A stretch of DNA of 64,000 nt from Platycnemis pennipes (GCA_933228895.1 OW121858.1:33007859-33071858); one strand, 5' to 3'. Positions 47,589-60,066 are shown, numbered from the stretch's first letter. Notes: generated by a model from the sequence alone, not told the origin. Numbers and translations: made by a program.

Positions 47589-50500
47589 TCACCACGTCCC
47601 CTTATCGGCCGCAAACGGTATGGACCACGACGGGGGAGGGGAGGGGGATGAGGGGCGGTGACCCCTTCCACCTCCAGCGGAGAGGCAGTCTTCTTGATGA
47701 GGGACAGGTGGTGGAGGGGGATGGGCGACACAGGGGGAAGCGGGGAAACCATTCTCCTCCTCTATGGCAACGGTGTCTCCTCTCTCCGCGCTGATATCTT
47801 CTCCTGCGCCCTGAGTCACCAGGGATTCCCCTCGGCCTTCCACCCACTCTTCCTCCCACTCGGAGGGGTTCGGAGCAGCTGGCTCCGGAACTCGCGCTGT
47901 GATTCGGTATTTTCTTGGCCGTCCACGGGGTCGATCCCCGGTATTTACTACTTCAGGAGGGGAACAGGACCGTGATAAGGTTTGACACAACTTATTTGTA
48001 CAATAAGGGTTCGAAATAGAAGCGGCAATAGTAGATTGCACTTTGAAGTTACCTTCAACACGCGATACGGGCCCTTCCACGGTCTATGGAACTTTTTCAC
48101 TTGCCCTACCTTTAAACAAGGGTCACTTAAAAATACGTAATCGCCCTCTATATTCCCTTATATTACCCTTTCCTCTCACAGTTTCCCTCCTTTGCCTCAC
48201 CGCTAACCGATCATTACCGGCGCATTGTTTCCACATTCCTTTCAACCTCTCTCGTAGCCCCGTTACACCAGGGTGTTCCTTTCCTGGGCTAATCGTTTCA
48301 AAACGATTGAAAGGTGATGCCATCTGTTGTCCAAACACCAACTCGTGTGGGGTGAACCCAGTGCTCCTGTGTTTACTCGTGTTATACGCCGTCACGGCAA
48401 ATGCGAGGTGATTGTCCCAGTCGTCGTTTCGTACGTTCACGTAATGGCTAAGAATCTTTGAGATTGTCCGATGAACTCTCTCAACTCGGCCATTGCACCC
48501 TGGGTGGAATGTGGAGGTCCTTTTAGTTGTTTTACCTTCAATAGCCTACAAATCTGTCGGAACAGATCGGACATAAAGTTAGTCCCCTGATCCGTAAGCA
48601 ACAACTCCGGCACTCCGAATTTCAATATCTAATGCTTAACCAGTGCGACGGATACGGTTTCAGCTGTTTGGTCGGGCAGCGGCACCATTACCAAGTATCT
48701 TATAAAATGGTATAAAATAGATAAGATATATCGGTTCCCCCCCTCTGTCTAACGGAGAGCGCCAACAATGTCCAGAGCGAGGAACTCAAAGGGTCTTTCC
48801 GCCGCTGGCAGTGCCTGTAGAGGGGCCCTACACTTACCGTAAGGGCTTCGCTGGCTACAGGCTATACAGCACTTCACATACTCCTTGACATCCCCCAAAA
48901 TCGTTGGCCACCAGTAATCCCTTCTGAAGCTACTCGCGGTGGCATGTACTCCTTGATGGCCCGATAGTATGTGTTCATGACACTGGCGCAAGACGCTCTC
49001 TCTGCAATTTCTTGGTACCACTATTTTATCTCCTCCCTTGTGTCTTTTAAAAATAACGTCCCCAACAACAACGAATTTATTTTCCCTTCCCCACTTTATA
49101 CATTCGGGGTCTCGTTTCTGCTCTTCTCCAAAATTAATTATTTCTTCGGCAGACGCATGGCAAACCTTCCTGCTTAAAGCGACAGCATTGGCATGGTTTT
49201 TTCCTGGCATGTGGACCACCTGGTAATCATATTCACCCAGTCTTAATGTCCACCTCATTAATCGACTGTTGGGGTCCTTTAAACCGAATAGCCACGTGAG
49301 TGCTGCGTGGTCCGTCACAATGGTAAATTTTCGTCCTAGAACATAATTTCTAAATTGAGTGATAGCCCAAATTACTCCCACCAATTTCTTCTCTGTCGTG
49401 GTATAATTCAGCTCAGATTTCTTCAGTTGCCGTGAGGCAAATGCTACCGGATGTTCCACCCCGTTGATCACTTGAGACAGGACGGCCCCTATTGCGAAAT
49501 CACTCGCATCTGTCGAGATGATAAAAGGCAAAGAGAAATCTGGGTACACCAATACGTGACTGCTCGTAATCGCTGTTTTTAAATTTTCCACTGCGTCGTC
49601 GCACTCGGGTGTCCAAACGAATGCGGTATCCTTTCTTAATAGCGATGTAAGCGGCCGGGCAAGAACCGCATAGTTTTCGATTAACCGACGGTAATAATTT
49701 GTAAGGCCCAAAAAGGATTGAGTCTCATTCACTGTTTTCGGAGTAGGGAATTCCTTTACCGCTGAGACCTTGCTAGGGTCCGGAAAAATACCCTTTGCAC
49801 TAATAATGTGGCCCAAATATTTCACTTGCGGGAGGGCGAAGTGGCATTTAGACAGTTTCAATGAAAATCCTGCCGTATCAAGCCTCTCAAACACTCGGCC
49901 CAAACGCCCAGCGTGGTCCTTTATTGAACCACTAAAAACGATGACATCATCGAGATACACTAGGCATTCCGTAGGAGTCATACCTCTAAAAACTCCGTCC
50001 ATAAATCGTTGGAATACGCTAGGACCGTTCTTGAGACCATAATCTATTCTGGTATATTCATACAACCCATTGAATGCATGTCAACGTACTATAAAAGCAG
50101 TTTTCTCACGCGACTCTGGAGCCAACGGAATTTGATGGTAGCCCGCAGTTAAATCCCGTGTGGTGAAATACCTACACCCCTCCAAATAGTCGAGTGTTTC
50201 GGTAATGTTAGGCAGGGTGTATACGCCAGGCTTTGTTATTGCGTTTAACGCGCGAAAATCTATGCAAAACCGATACTTCGGCCCTCCATCCTCAGACTCT
50301 TTCGGGACAATCACTACGGGCGAGGCCCAGGGGCTGTGACTTGGCACTATTATTCACCCCTCTAATTGTTCCTTCACGAAATCGTCTATCAATAGCTTCA
50401 AATGATGGGGGGTCCGGTAGGGTCTTCTGTAAATTGGCTGGGCATCACCATTGGGAATTTAGTGTTCTACCAAGTGCGTAGCCGGGGGCGTTCCCGACGG

Positions 50501-51112
50501 CGAGAACAAATGACTATACCTTCCGATTAAAGGCTGCAATACCGATTGTTCCTCAATGTCCAGATGGGACAACTTCCTTGCGATCTCGTCCATAAACTCA
50601 TCCTCCCCAGCCTTACACACGGAAATATAGGCGTCCCAGTCCCTCCCATTCCCTCGCACAGCACCTTCGTCCCACCCGTTACTAATTGTCTCCTCCACAT
50701 CACTCACTATCGCGATCACTGTACCCTTACTCAGAGTTACATCTATAATTCCAAAGTGACTTACTTGGATCTTAGCACTTCCCTCCCCATTCACCTTACA
50801 AACAGATCTGGCCACCCAGCAGTCGTCCACTTCCAGCGCCGATTCCACCATGCACTCCTGGCCCACTTTCCAGCCGCCACCAAGGGGAAGGGGCAGGAGA
50901 CGAACGCTCCGAGCTGGGATGACCTCCGCTGACACGAGCCGCACCGGAAAATTCACCCGGGGGCGGCGCCATTCCTTCCCCGCGTCCCCAGGCTCCTTCG
51001 CCGCGACCCTCGTCGTCGCGTCGCGCGGTCTTTCTTCCGCCATGTTCGCTGTTCCTCCCCTCCACGCCACCGAAGTCACGCCTCCCGTCCTTATCTCCAT
51101 CGCCGGCCACAA
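47589..51112 (-). pseudogene. pol of the Gypsy element: RT, RNase H, integrase; broken
   Basis: Read from 51112 down. A linker region (50459-51112) of the kind found upstream of RT comes first; an aspartic protease motif was not recognised. Reverse transcriptase follows (49900-50350), with the catalytic YLDD box at 49946-49957. RNase H has TDAS at about 49500 and TDHAA at about 49310. The integrase zinc-binding region H-x-H...C-x2-C is at about 48850-48990. The integrase core has DQGTNF at about 48580, and its C-terminal part is at 48123-48440. A Pro/acid-rich tail runs to 47589. Stops or frameshifts fall near 50350, 50066, 48749, 48625 and 48440. The longest intact piece is 438 codons (48749-50065). 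Confidence 0.9.
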
Positions 51113-51866
51113 GCGTGACAGGCTCCATCACGAACCGCGAAAATTTTTCCTTCCTCTTGGCCCTCCTTCTCCGGCGGAACCCTCCGCTTGGCCTCCCGGA
51201 CGCGCACAGCTACGGAGACAGCGGCGTCAAACGTCTCCGGAATTGCGAGGCGCGTGTGCTTCCCCACCCTGCCGGGCAGGCCATTTAGGAAGGCGTCCAA
51301 AGCCGTCTCGTCCGCCTCCGACCGGCAGCCACAGCAGGATCATCCTCCTCCTTCCATGTATGGCTGTTTATAACGCGGATGCGGTCTGCGAACTCCTCTA
51401 TTAACTCCCCTGGGCCCATTTGCACGTTCGCCAGCATCTCCCTGTAAAATCTCCTATTTTTCACGCCCTGATATCTCTCCAACAACTCATTCTTTGCTTC
51501 GGGGTAGTTCAAGGCCTCCCCAGCCCTCGTCTTCATCCTCAGGAGATCCGCGGCCCCTCCACGTGTGCGAAGTGTGACCGCGCTGAGCCTGTCCTCATCA
51601 TCTCAGCCACCCAACCTTCCCACTTGTTCTAATTGTGAGAAGAACGCTTCAACATTTTCCCCTGTGGATCCCGAAAAACTTTCAATAGCCGACATCATTG
51701 AATACGACTTCCCCGAGTTCTCTGCGGCCCCGGCCGCATCTATTGTACGGGCTCTAAAGATCGCGTTTTCTTCTTTTAGGGCCCGCAGTTGCGTACCAAG
51801 TTCATCCACCGCCTGTTGGAGCTCCATTTCACGACCCCATACACTAACGCGGCTCGCCATTGTCAC
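51091..51866 (-). pseudogene. gag of the Gypsy element, broken
   Basis: Three minus-strand frames cover gag. The start at 51866 is followed by a coiled-coil-like LQQAVDELGTQLRALKEEN stretch. The 51285-51536 piece has the 'YPEAKNELLERYQ' to 'LIEEFADRIR' pattern of Retrotrans_gag capsid proteins. A C-terminal piece ends in CHACGRRW, the probable start of a CCHC zinc knuckle that is lost at the frameshift. Confidence 0.7.
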
Positions 51867-51915
51867 TTACCTTTCCACGACTTGGTATTACCGCGCTTCC
51901 CAACGCCTTGAGGCA

Positions 51916-51933
51916 ATCCCACTTCTGACACCA
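51916..51933 (-). promoter_or_regulatory. Primer-binding site, tRNA-Leu-type
   Basis: The minus strand reads TGGTGTCAGAAGTGGGAT three bases inside the 5' LTR. This is complementary to a tRNA 3' end of the form ATCCCACTTCTGACACCA, which I recall as tRNA-Leu, used by several Gypsy elements. Confidence 0.75.
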
Positions 51934-51936
51934 ATT

Positions 51937-52311
51937 TTTAAGCGCTCCACTTCAATACAAAGACTTGGTCCGGAGAAGGCGCGGTAAGGGAACAAGTCGG
52001 GCGTTCTGTTTTAATGCTTTTATTACACCTCAGTACATGTTGGCCACCGGCCGCCCAAAGAGAGACTCCCCGAGTGTCTCCTGCTCTCATGCCTCGCCCG
52101 ACGCCCGCGTCACCCCTTCGAGGGCTTCCTATTGGCCGGCAATGGCAGTAGCTTTCCATGCTAACTGTGCGACATCCCCTGAGGCGAGATCCGACGGGCA
52201 AGGATTCGCAAGGTTTTATAGGAGTCACCTGAACGTGACTCCACATCCGGGGGCTACCATTACCGGCAGCCAACGCCGGGGCAACGCGAGCATCGACCGT
52301 GCACGCTTACA
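51937..52311 (-). repeat. 5' LTR of the Ty3/Gypsy element
   Basis: 375 bp. On the minus strand it begins TGTAAGCG at 52311 and ends CGCTTAAA at 51937, a one-base change from the expected CGCTTACA. A TATAAAA box lies at 52214-52220 and an AATAAA signal at 52019-52024, in the order expected for U3-R-U5. Confidence 0.9.
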
Positions 52312-52671
52312 GGAGGCATATATCATTAGGAAAGTGTTGATGAGAGGATCGTGGTGTGTGTACGGAAAAGGCTAGCGAAAAGTCTGATATGAAACGTAGC
52401 ACCTTATGGGATGGAAATGCGGACGCTGAGGAAGGAGGATGAGAATAGGCCAGAGGAGTTTCAGTTGTGGGTATGGAGGAGAATGGATGTGAGACAGACA
52501 GAGGGGAAAAGGAACAAGGAAGTGCTGTACAAGGTGGGTGAGGAAACTGATGAACGAGATGGAGAGGAGACAGAGGTGGTGGAGGAAGCATTGCGTGGTT
52601 GCTGAAGACCGTGATACAGAGAAGGATGATGGGGAAGGTGAGGAAGAGACAAGTTGACGGACAGAATGCAG
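52312..52671 (+). pseudogene. LINE ORF2 C-terminal fragment
   Basis: The plus strand reads 'YGMEMRTLRKEDENR' and 'FQLWVWRRM', matching the 'YGAETWTLRKEDE.RLEAFEMW.WRRM' tail of a widespread insect LINE group, then 'NKEVLYKV' in place of 'NEEVLRRV'. It is degraded after that. It has no RT catalytic core. A related fragment is at 60293-60770. Confidence 0.65.
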
Positions 52672-52866
52672 AGTAATAAGCGTTATGCCGATCTAAAGTC
52701 GAAAATCCTTAGCAGGGAGGGGGACAGGCTGGGGTGATTAGTAAAATGTTCCACATAAGCACAGCTTAACCACTTGAGTACCTGAAATAATACCTAATTT
52801 TGCAAATTGAGGAGGTAGCAAAAGTTTTACTTGCCAACCCATTTTACATAAAATCTTTGATGCTAT
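52672..52866 (+). repeat. Direct repeat flanking the LTR element, right copy
   Basis: Partner of 45463-45659. It follows the LINE fragment directly and continues into 'tatcattggttgc'. Confidence 0.85.
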
Positions 52867-55607
52867 CATTGGTTGCATTCATTATAACCTACTGTGAAGC
52901 TTAAGAGATTATTTAAACATAGGCAATTGTTAATCGCAAATGTATCTGATTTCTCTGTGGAATATCTTGCTATCGTGCATCCCAGTGGGTAACCCCGCTA
53001 GTTTTCGCGGCTAGCTTGAATTTGCGTCTAATAAATGGCAGTTACAGAAGTGGTGTACACATCAGGGATAGGAATAGAAAACTTGTAGACAATTAACATA
53101 TTGATAACATTCTTATTCCATTTCTCTTACATTTAAACGTCCTGCACAGAACAAACTGTCATCTGACTTAATTAAGACACTTTATTTTATCTGAGGACAA
53201 CCCCTAAAATGTGCAAAGACATTTTAAAACGAAAGTGCCAATTACAGATTGTCAGTGGGAGTTAAGAAATAAGACTATTTGATTTTTTATTGGGTAATAC
53301 TTGTATTTATGGACATGTTAGAAAATAAATTGAGCAATTTTCATTGGAAAATTGGTCATGCCCATTTACACCACCTGAAAGAAAGCTCAACCCTAAAGAA
53401 GCTCAGCATAATATTTGACATCATTAATCGTGTCAATGTCGAATACACTGTAGAATTTAATGTTGTTAACCATGATACCAAAGAAAAACAGTGTAAAATT
53501 CTGCAGTTTAAATACAGATCTTACCACCAAGACCATTGACTCAATGTTGGGGGCAGGGAGGGATGTCTCTAGCTGTGGAAGGGAATGGTGCTGGCCTTAC
53601 CTCGGTGGTGCTGTGGTGCAGAGTAGTGCCCTGTGCAGTGGAACGGATTGCGAGGGACCATATGTCATTAACACTTAGAGATATGTCAAAACAAATGAAA
53701 ATTCGGCCCTAGAGACCCTTGCTTTAGAGTTTTTTTTATTAAAATAGTGCTTTAACAGCCCAAAAAAATGCATATTTAGGCCCGAAGTAATTCAGGCCCT
53801 TGGGGCAAGGGTTCCCGTTAGTTAAAAGTGACCAAATTTTAGCATATGAATATAAACTTCATTTCGATCATTTTGTGTGTAGGAAAACATAACTTTTCCT
53901 AATTCTGAAAAATAAGTGTCACCCTAATATACACGGTTCATACGAACTTTCCATTTCCAATTTCCCTGATTTCTGGTGCCAATTTTTGAAATTTCCCTTA
54001 CTTTATATATCAATGGCGAAGCAGTTGTAAATAGGGATTTTTTGGAAAAATGCAGCAAGGTGTATGGTGAAATAAAATTTATTTCTTCAAGGAAAGTAAC
54101 GCACTCGAGTCAAAATTCAAAAACAAAACAATGGAAAGCAGACCAAGCAGCGAGATTCCGAGCGAGCCACCAAGTCGGCACTACACCGTGACACCAAACC
54201 AGGATGGCAATAAAATGTACACCTTACCACCCAAGTGCAGCAACGCTCCGCACAGTCAACCACCACTTTCATCTTTTTTCTGAACCTCTGGAGTTTTTCC
54301 CAGACCAAAATCTCATTTCCCTGACATTTCCATGACTTCCCTGACCAGTACAAACTCTTACGTACCTATAACATATTTCTAACATAAAAATAATTTATAT
54401 TTATAAACATTTTCGTCATTATCAACAATCATTGATGCTGAATTTTAATTGAGTTTACTTTACTTCACCTGAAGTTTTACCTGACTGAGTTTTACTCTCC
54501 ATTTTACTATTAGCAATTCTCTTTACGTTTTATTTTCATAAACGCAGCAGTAATGCGATGTGGAAGGATAGGGGAGACCTCTACATTAGTATATCGAGGA
54601 TTTCAGCTAAACCACTGCTTTCCTTTCATCAAGGCGTTATAAATTCATAAATGCAATATACCAACTGTAGAGGTGGAAAAAGTTTCAAAAATATTAATAA
54701 AGGATTTTGACATATTTTATACACTTACACCGGGAACTTCAATTTGATAATCATGAGAAATAGAAAAACATTAAAAATATAGCATTCATTAATCTTTTCG
54801 CATTTCATTTAAAAACATCACCATCTTATTCCCTAATATCCTAATAAAAATATATGTAGAATTTAAGGAAAACCTGAGATTATTACCAGCAGAGGTGATA
54901 GCGAATAAATTACCTAAAATTCAATGGAAATACAAATACCTATTTTTTAAGGTCACATACTAACAAAAATGATTAATACTGTAACCATTACATACTCCAT
55001 AAATGCATATAGCTGCTAGACAAAGGCAAATAAAATTAGCATTAAACAATGTTGAGACAAAAGTTTCAAAATACAAAGAGAAAATCTGGATGGAGAACAA
55101 GTAAAATCATATAAAAAAGGTCACTCAATACAAGAATATATCTGTACATTAATTACAGTACTTCTATCAGTGATAATAAAAGTATGCAGTATAAAAGAAT
55201 GGTTTCCTCAATGCATTCACATATTTATATCCTTGTTTTAAATACATAATTACTATAAACAAGGTACCCCAAATTACATGTATTTTTCTTGCAAGCAAAA
55301 TGTATTTACATGATTCAGAACAATCAACGTGTACCAAGATTATTCCAAGACCCGTATTTACCCTCTTACAATTACTCCTTGCCGGTACTTTGGACTACTG
55401 TAACATGATACCTCAGGTAGTACTTAAAGATTTTTTCGGTAGGCACATCACATGACTCTAAGAAGTATAACTCCAAATAGATTGGTAACAAGCAGAAACC
55501 AAATATTCAAATCATTCCCTTAACGAAATGAAGTTCCTAGTGCATTCCTGTTCAGTATTCAAGGAATTTTAGTATTCATGAAAATGTCATAAAAATAAAA
55601 ATTACAT
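52867..55607. other. A+T-rich intergenic DNA, no gene recognised
   Basis: No conserved frame. At 53940-54360 a stretch with repeated 'atttccctgac' and 'ccctgacc' words at both ends looks like a degraded dispersed repeat. The remainder shows nothing. Confidence 0.35.
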
Positions 55608-55782
55608 GGTATATTCCACACTTATATTAACAAAACTGACCTTGGTTTCGACGGCTATAGCGTCATTATCAAGGCAACATATAGTGTATGTGTTGTTTAG
55701 TACACTTATATGTTGCCTTGATAATGACGCTACAGCCATCGAAACCAAGGTCAGTTTTGTTAATAAAAGTGTGGAATATACC
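55608..55782. repeat. Near-perfect hairpin of ~75-bp arms
   Basis: The segment from 'ggtatattccacacttat' to 'gtggaatatacc' folds back on itself. Both arms contain 'ccttgataatgacgct' and 'cgaaaccaagg' and pair almost without mismatch around a ~25-base loop ('tgtatgtgttgtttag'). It is probably a foldback MITE or two inverted terminal repeats. Confidence 0.9.
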
Positions 55783-56512
55783 TAGTCATTATTATTTTCG
55801 ATCTTTTACCAGATATGTCCAATTTTTTCAACCGATACTCTCCTATTAAATACTATACCATTCTTTCAACAGCAAATGCTTCTCAACATTACTCCCATGC
55901 TGAAACACGACCAAAGAGGCCGAGATAATTTCAAATCTCCCCTTTCCTTCCCTCATCTCTTCTACGTCATTATCGTGTTGGCCACGGAACATCTTCGTAT
56001 GAATGAAATGAATTGTCTCCACAAGCATAGGTGATCCTTTCTTATCTGGTGTAAAGGAGAAAGGGAACTTTTAGGAAATGACAACAGTACCTCAGTGTTT
56101 TTCTACTGACCTGAGAAAGGTCTTCTGGTCAGCAACAAGCTTCAAGGAGTCTGAAGGAGGTGTTGTTAATAAACACAACACTTCTTGTATTTCTACACAT
56201 GACACTGATGCACTTGCACAAACAAACACCGATGTTGGCATGTGCCACTTGTCAAGGGAAGGTAAAAGGGGAGAAGAGGTGGAACGAAAGGGTTAAATGT
56301 ATACGTATTTCAGCCACAAAGTGGCCCTCTTAAGCGTACTGAAGGTGTGTACCTCTAGACAATTTGGAAAGAGTGCAGAGGGGAGGAAAACTGAACTCAT
56401 TATGAAGGCCACAAGTGACCTGGGGGGGGGGGGGGTTGAGGGGTTACGTATTAGCGAAGGGACAGCCACCCCGGAGAGCGGGAAAGAGGATTTTAGTGGC
56501 CTTTGTTGCAAG
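55783..56512. other. Intergenic DNA, no gene recognised
   Basis: Nothing coding recognised. A run of 14 G's lies at about 56420-56433. Confidence 0.4.
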
Positions 56513-57090
56513 CAGGGATGTGACCCAAAAAGGCACTTTACGTTTCGTGCCGTACCTGGGAGGCACCTGAACTCAGAGTCCGAGCCTCGGCGTTGAAGGA
56601 GACCCAACCCTTCACCATGGGTGGTTTATAGCACCAACTGACCAGTCACACTACAGTTTATAACTTCTTAAAGTTAAACATAAATCACAAAGCCATGTTT
56701 GTCTTTGTGTTTCACAGGTCACCCTGATGAAAATGGTATTTCATCGCAGTCATACGATAGATATTAACCAATTTACATGCTTTAGTAATTTAATGTACAT
56801 TTAATTGGCTTGGTTTACTAATGAACGTAAAATGGTTAATGTATATCAAATAACTGTGTTCAAAATCCATTTTCATCCACGTAATTAGTACAACACAAAG
56901 ATGCACATAATTGTACGATTTATGCTTGACTTTAACAAGTTATAAACTATAGTGTGACAGTTCAGTTGGTGCTATAAACCACCCACGGTGAAGGGTTTGG
57001 TCTCATTCAAAGCTGAGGCTCGGATTCCGAGTTCGGAAGCCTCCCAGGTACGGCACGAAACGTAACGTGCCTTTCCGGGTCACATCCCTG
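56513..57090. mobile_element. hAT-like foldback MITE with perfect 8-bp target duplication
   Basis: Terminal CAGGGATGTGACCC at 56513-56526 is inverted at 57077-57090. The 8-bp duplication gttgcaag flanks both ends (56505-56512, 57091-57098). The inverted arms extend about 170 bp inward ('gtggtttatagcaccaact' pairs with its complement), leaving a ~250-bp A+T-rich centre. It lies 220 bp from the stop codon of the minus-strand zinc-finger gene. Confidence 0.9.
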
Positions 57091-57313
57091 GTTGCAAGTA
57101 ATAGATGACAGATACCACATGACGGAGTCTGTTGAAGGGAAATTTAAACTGATATAAAGTTAACCTAAAGAAGTGTGAACAAAGGGTGATGGGTCCTGTT
57201 AGATACTGTTAGCCGTAAGAGCTCACCGTTTTCACTCGAGTCTTCATACGCTCCTCTAGGTACCACTCGTTCCTCGTCTACATTCGGCACACCTCACACT
57301 GGAAACCCTCCCG

Positions 57314-58350
57314 CTACTCCTTATGCACGCTTAGGTGTCTCTTCAAGTGGGTCTTGGATGCGAACGCCTTGGAACACACACCGCACACATGAGGCCGCAG
57401 TCTGGTGTGTGTTGCCATGTGACCAACAAGTATGCTTTTGACGCGAAAAGTCATCGAGCATTCGTCACACTTGTACGGCCTTGGGGCTGTCGCCGAGCTG
57501 TGGCTCGCCAGGTGCAACTTCATCTCATACTCAGTCTTGAACAACTTGTTGCACTTCGGGCATTCGTGGCTCCTCTCGTTGTGCCGAGTCATGTGCATCT
57601 TCAAGGTCCACTTGGTGCCAAAATTCTTGTGGCACACCTCACACTCAAAAGGTCTCTTCGAGTCGTGGGTAGTCATGTGCTGCCTCAAACCACTGTTACG
57701 AAAGAACTTCTTCCCGCACACCGAGCAGGAATGCTTGGGCTGGTCCAGGTGGACCGCAGAATGCTCTACGAGATCTGCATGTGTCTTGTATGTTTTCTGA
57801 CATTGCTTGCACTGGAAAGGCCTGCCCTCCACATGTCTACGCATGTGACTACTTAGTAGGTACGCCTCCTTGAATTCCTTCCCGCAAACCTCACATGTGT
57901 GCTTTCGTTCACTATGCTCATCCATGTGGGACATGAGGCGGTACTTTCGCCTGAAGGTTCTTGGGCAGAGGGTGCAGGCAAAAGGGCGCTCCTCTGAGTG
58001 TGTCAGCATGTGAAGCTTCAGGTTACTGGCTGTCCCTGATGTCTTTCCGCATACCTCACATTTGAAACGCCTCACCACAAGGTGTACCGTGAATACGTGG
58101 GTCTTCAGGTCACCCTTTCTTGCGAAGCTCTTTGAACAAATGTTGCAATGGAAGGGTTTCAGTCCCTGGTCAACCGAGTTGATGTGTGTCATGACACCGT
58201 GCTTGCAGACGAAACCCTTACCGCAGCAATCGCAAGTCTTCTCCTTCGTACCAATTGTGATCCCAGAGGTTGAAACTATTCCCGACTCCTTATCCACCAT
58301 GATTTTGTTTCTCATGACTCTGGAACCTTGGTCGGAGAAGGCTTCATGGT
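57314..58350 (-). CDS. C2H2 zinc-finger protein, terminal exon
   Basis: Last exon of a minus-strand gene. The acceptor ttttttctag ends at 58351. The exon opens with two bases of a split codon (phase 1) and runs to the stop at 57314, adding 11 residues before the Met at 58315. It encodes 11 C2H2 finger units. Finger 1 (CDCCGKGF) lacks its last His; fingers 2-11 have all four ligands, several starting FxC or HxC, with varied linkers and the last ending HLSVHKE. The array is much more diverged between fingers than that at 27895-30002 and looks older, with each finger kept distinct. The product should be a nuclear DNA-binding regulator. Its N-terminal domain lies further upstream on the minus strand, so ZAD status is unknown. 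The Met at 58315 may not be the real start, given the open splice junction. Confidence 0.93.
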
Positions 58351-59533
58351 CTAGAAAAAAGATAAGTGAAAGAGTGAAATAAACTAACAGAAGTTACACT
58401 GAATGAAACCAAATACAACAACCAGATTTTTCCCGTTGTTTTCTACTGGTTACAAGTTCTGATGGAGTATCCCTTCTCTACATTCCTCTTTCACCCATCA
58501 CATCCTTCCTTTGAGAGTTCCATCTTTACATTGACCAATTTCCAACCTCTTTTCACACAAACAATTTAGCGTCTCCAATTTATCTCTAGTTCTCACATAC
58601 TTAGGATTATAACCACTATAATGACCAGCAGCATTTCATTGTTCCCTTAATACCTATTCCAGCCAAAAACTCTTTTATCCGTGAACATTAGTGTCTCCTC
58701 CCTAATTATGTTCTACATCTTGTTACTCCATCTTACCTGTCCGCTTTACCTTCTTCACACCCTCCACATCAAGACTTGATAAGTTTTAAATTATTTCTTC
58801 CCACCTTCTCCAAGAGTCTGCGTCTCATATGCATACTAAGCAATGCTCCATATTAAACTCCTACGTACCACTGGAAAAACATATTCAATGTAAAACTAAC
58901 CAAATTGCCAGAAAGCTACAGAAGTAGTGGAGGGCATGTAGCTGTTTTTGGCCTTCCATTTGATTGGTTACCTTAAAATGTATGTATTCCCAATCTAGGG
59001 TACAACATTGATTATTTAAGGCACATCCTTTAATATTATGTGAAGAATATTAATTTTATAATGGAAATACACTAAGTACATTTCCATATTTTCATCCAGT
59101 TTTGGGCATACGACCGGCATAAATGTTTTATGAGTAAACCCGCACGATATTCACGACAGCACATCCAAATCAACTGTAAAGGACCAGGAGCTACATGAGT
59201 TAGAGGCATTTACATATGAAAGGATGACATGTTAGTAAGGGTTACTGTGTACCTCCCCGAAGATGAAAATGGGGATACATGTATTTACATGAATATCAAA
59301 AGATAAATGGGGTCACTATAGGATGATGCATTCACAAACTATAGCAGGAAAAAAAATTGACTGAGCGACTATAATTTGAACTTTGTTTAGATGTAAGTTT
59401 CTCACGTTCCACGAGAAATTACTGCATTGAAGAGCAATCACATGCAGTTGGAGCTTGTGCCGTCACAACATCCACAGTGTTTGTGGACTTGACTCTCCTC
59501 CCAGAGCTTAGCGAGTGTCCATAATCTGTGGTG
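58351..59533 (-). other. Intron of the minus-strand zinc-finger gene, part
   Basis: No further exon with matching phase was found between the finger exon and 62287. This part shows no recognised repeat. Confidence 0.4.
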
Positions 59534-59537
59534 TTAA

Positions 59538-60066
59538 GGTGGGTTTATAGAAAAATGAAGCACCAAAGTAACTTAAGCACTTAACATGAAATCTTAACTT
59601 AAAAATCTGTAGAAAAAAATTAGAGTGGACTGTACGCCATATATCCATTATTTTAAAGAACTAATCACTAATGCTCAGTGCTTAGCATATAATGCAGTAT
59701 TCACGGTCGGAGAGATTATAGAAATCTTGTCATATATGCAGAAAAACTGTCGTACAGTCTGGACGAAAAAGAGAGTAGATACAGAATACTTTTCATCCCG
59801 TGATGTTTTATTCCCATGATGAATGATCAATATAAACAAAACACTGAAGAAAGGAACTGAAACATGTGACTACGACACTGTGCTCTTGAATTAATTTTAC
59901 GCTAATTCAAATTGGACCAAACCTTATGCTAATTTTTCCGTAACAGACAGACAGGTTTCGCACTAATTTTTTCTATGAATGCCACCATTGCTGGTAGGGT
60001 TCTCGAAACTCATGCTAAGTCACCGCAAACGTTAATTTAAATCCAATTTTTTCTATAAACCCACCC
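59538..60066. mobile_element. TTAA-flanked MITE (Kolobok/piggyBac-like)
   Basis: Ends GGTGGGTTTATAGAAAAA and its complement (right end CTATAAACCCACCC, with one additional base in the matching position) form an inverted pair over about 18-20 bp. TTAA lies outside the left end (59534-59537) and TTAG outside the right (60067-60070). Its GGTGG start is shared with the 4-kb element at 9315. No protein is encoded. Confidence 0.7.

Larger units (their letters stand above)
45660..52311 (-). mobile_element. Ty3/Gypsy LTR retrotransposon with env-like remnants (errantivirus-like), decayed
   Basis: A full-length but broken element of 6.65 kb on the minus strand. In its own order: 5' LTR, tRNA-type primer-binding site, gag, pol (reverse transcriptase, RNase H, integrase), env-like remnants, polypurine tract, 3' LTR. 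Every open frame is interrupted by stops or frameshifts, so it cannot be autonomous. The LTRs differ at many sites, so insertion is not recent. No target duplication is visible; the left flank is instead repeated 360 bp beyond the right LTR. An env-like third frame is known from insect errantiviruses. The pol order RT-RH-IN is that of Ty3/Gypsy, not of Ty1/Copia. Confidence 0.9.

Noticed and set aside
50850..51404. A 184-codon plus-strand frame
   Set aside because: Antisense of the gag/pol region of the Gypsy element.
57335..57856. A 173-codon plus-strand frame
   Set aside because: Antisense of the minus-strand zinc-finger exon.
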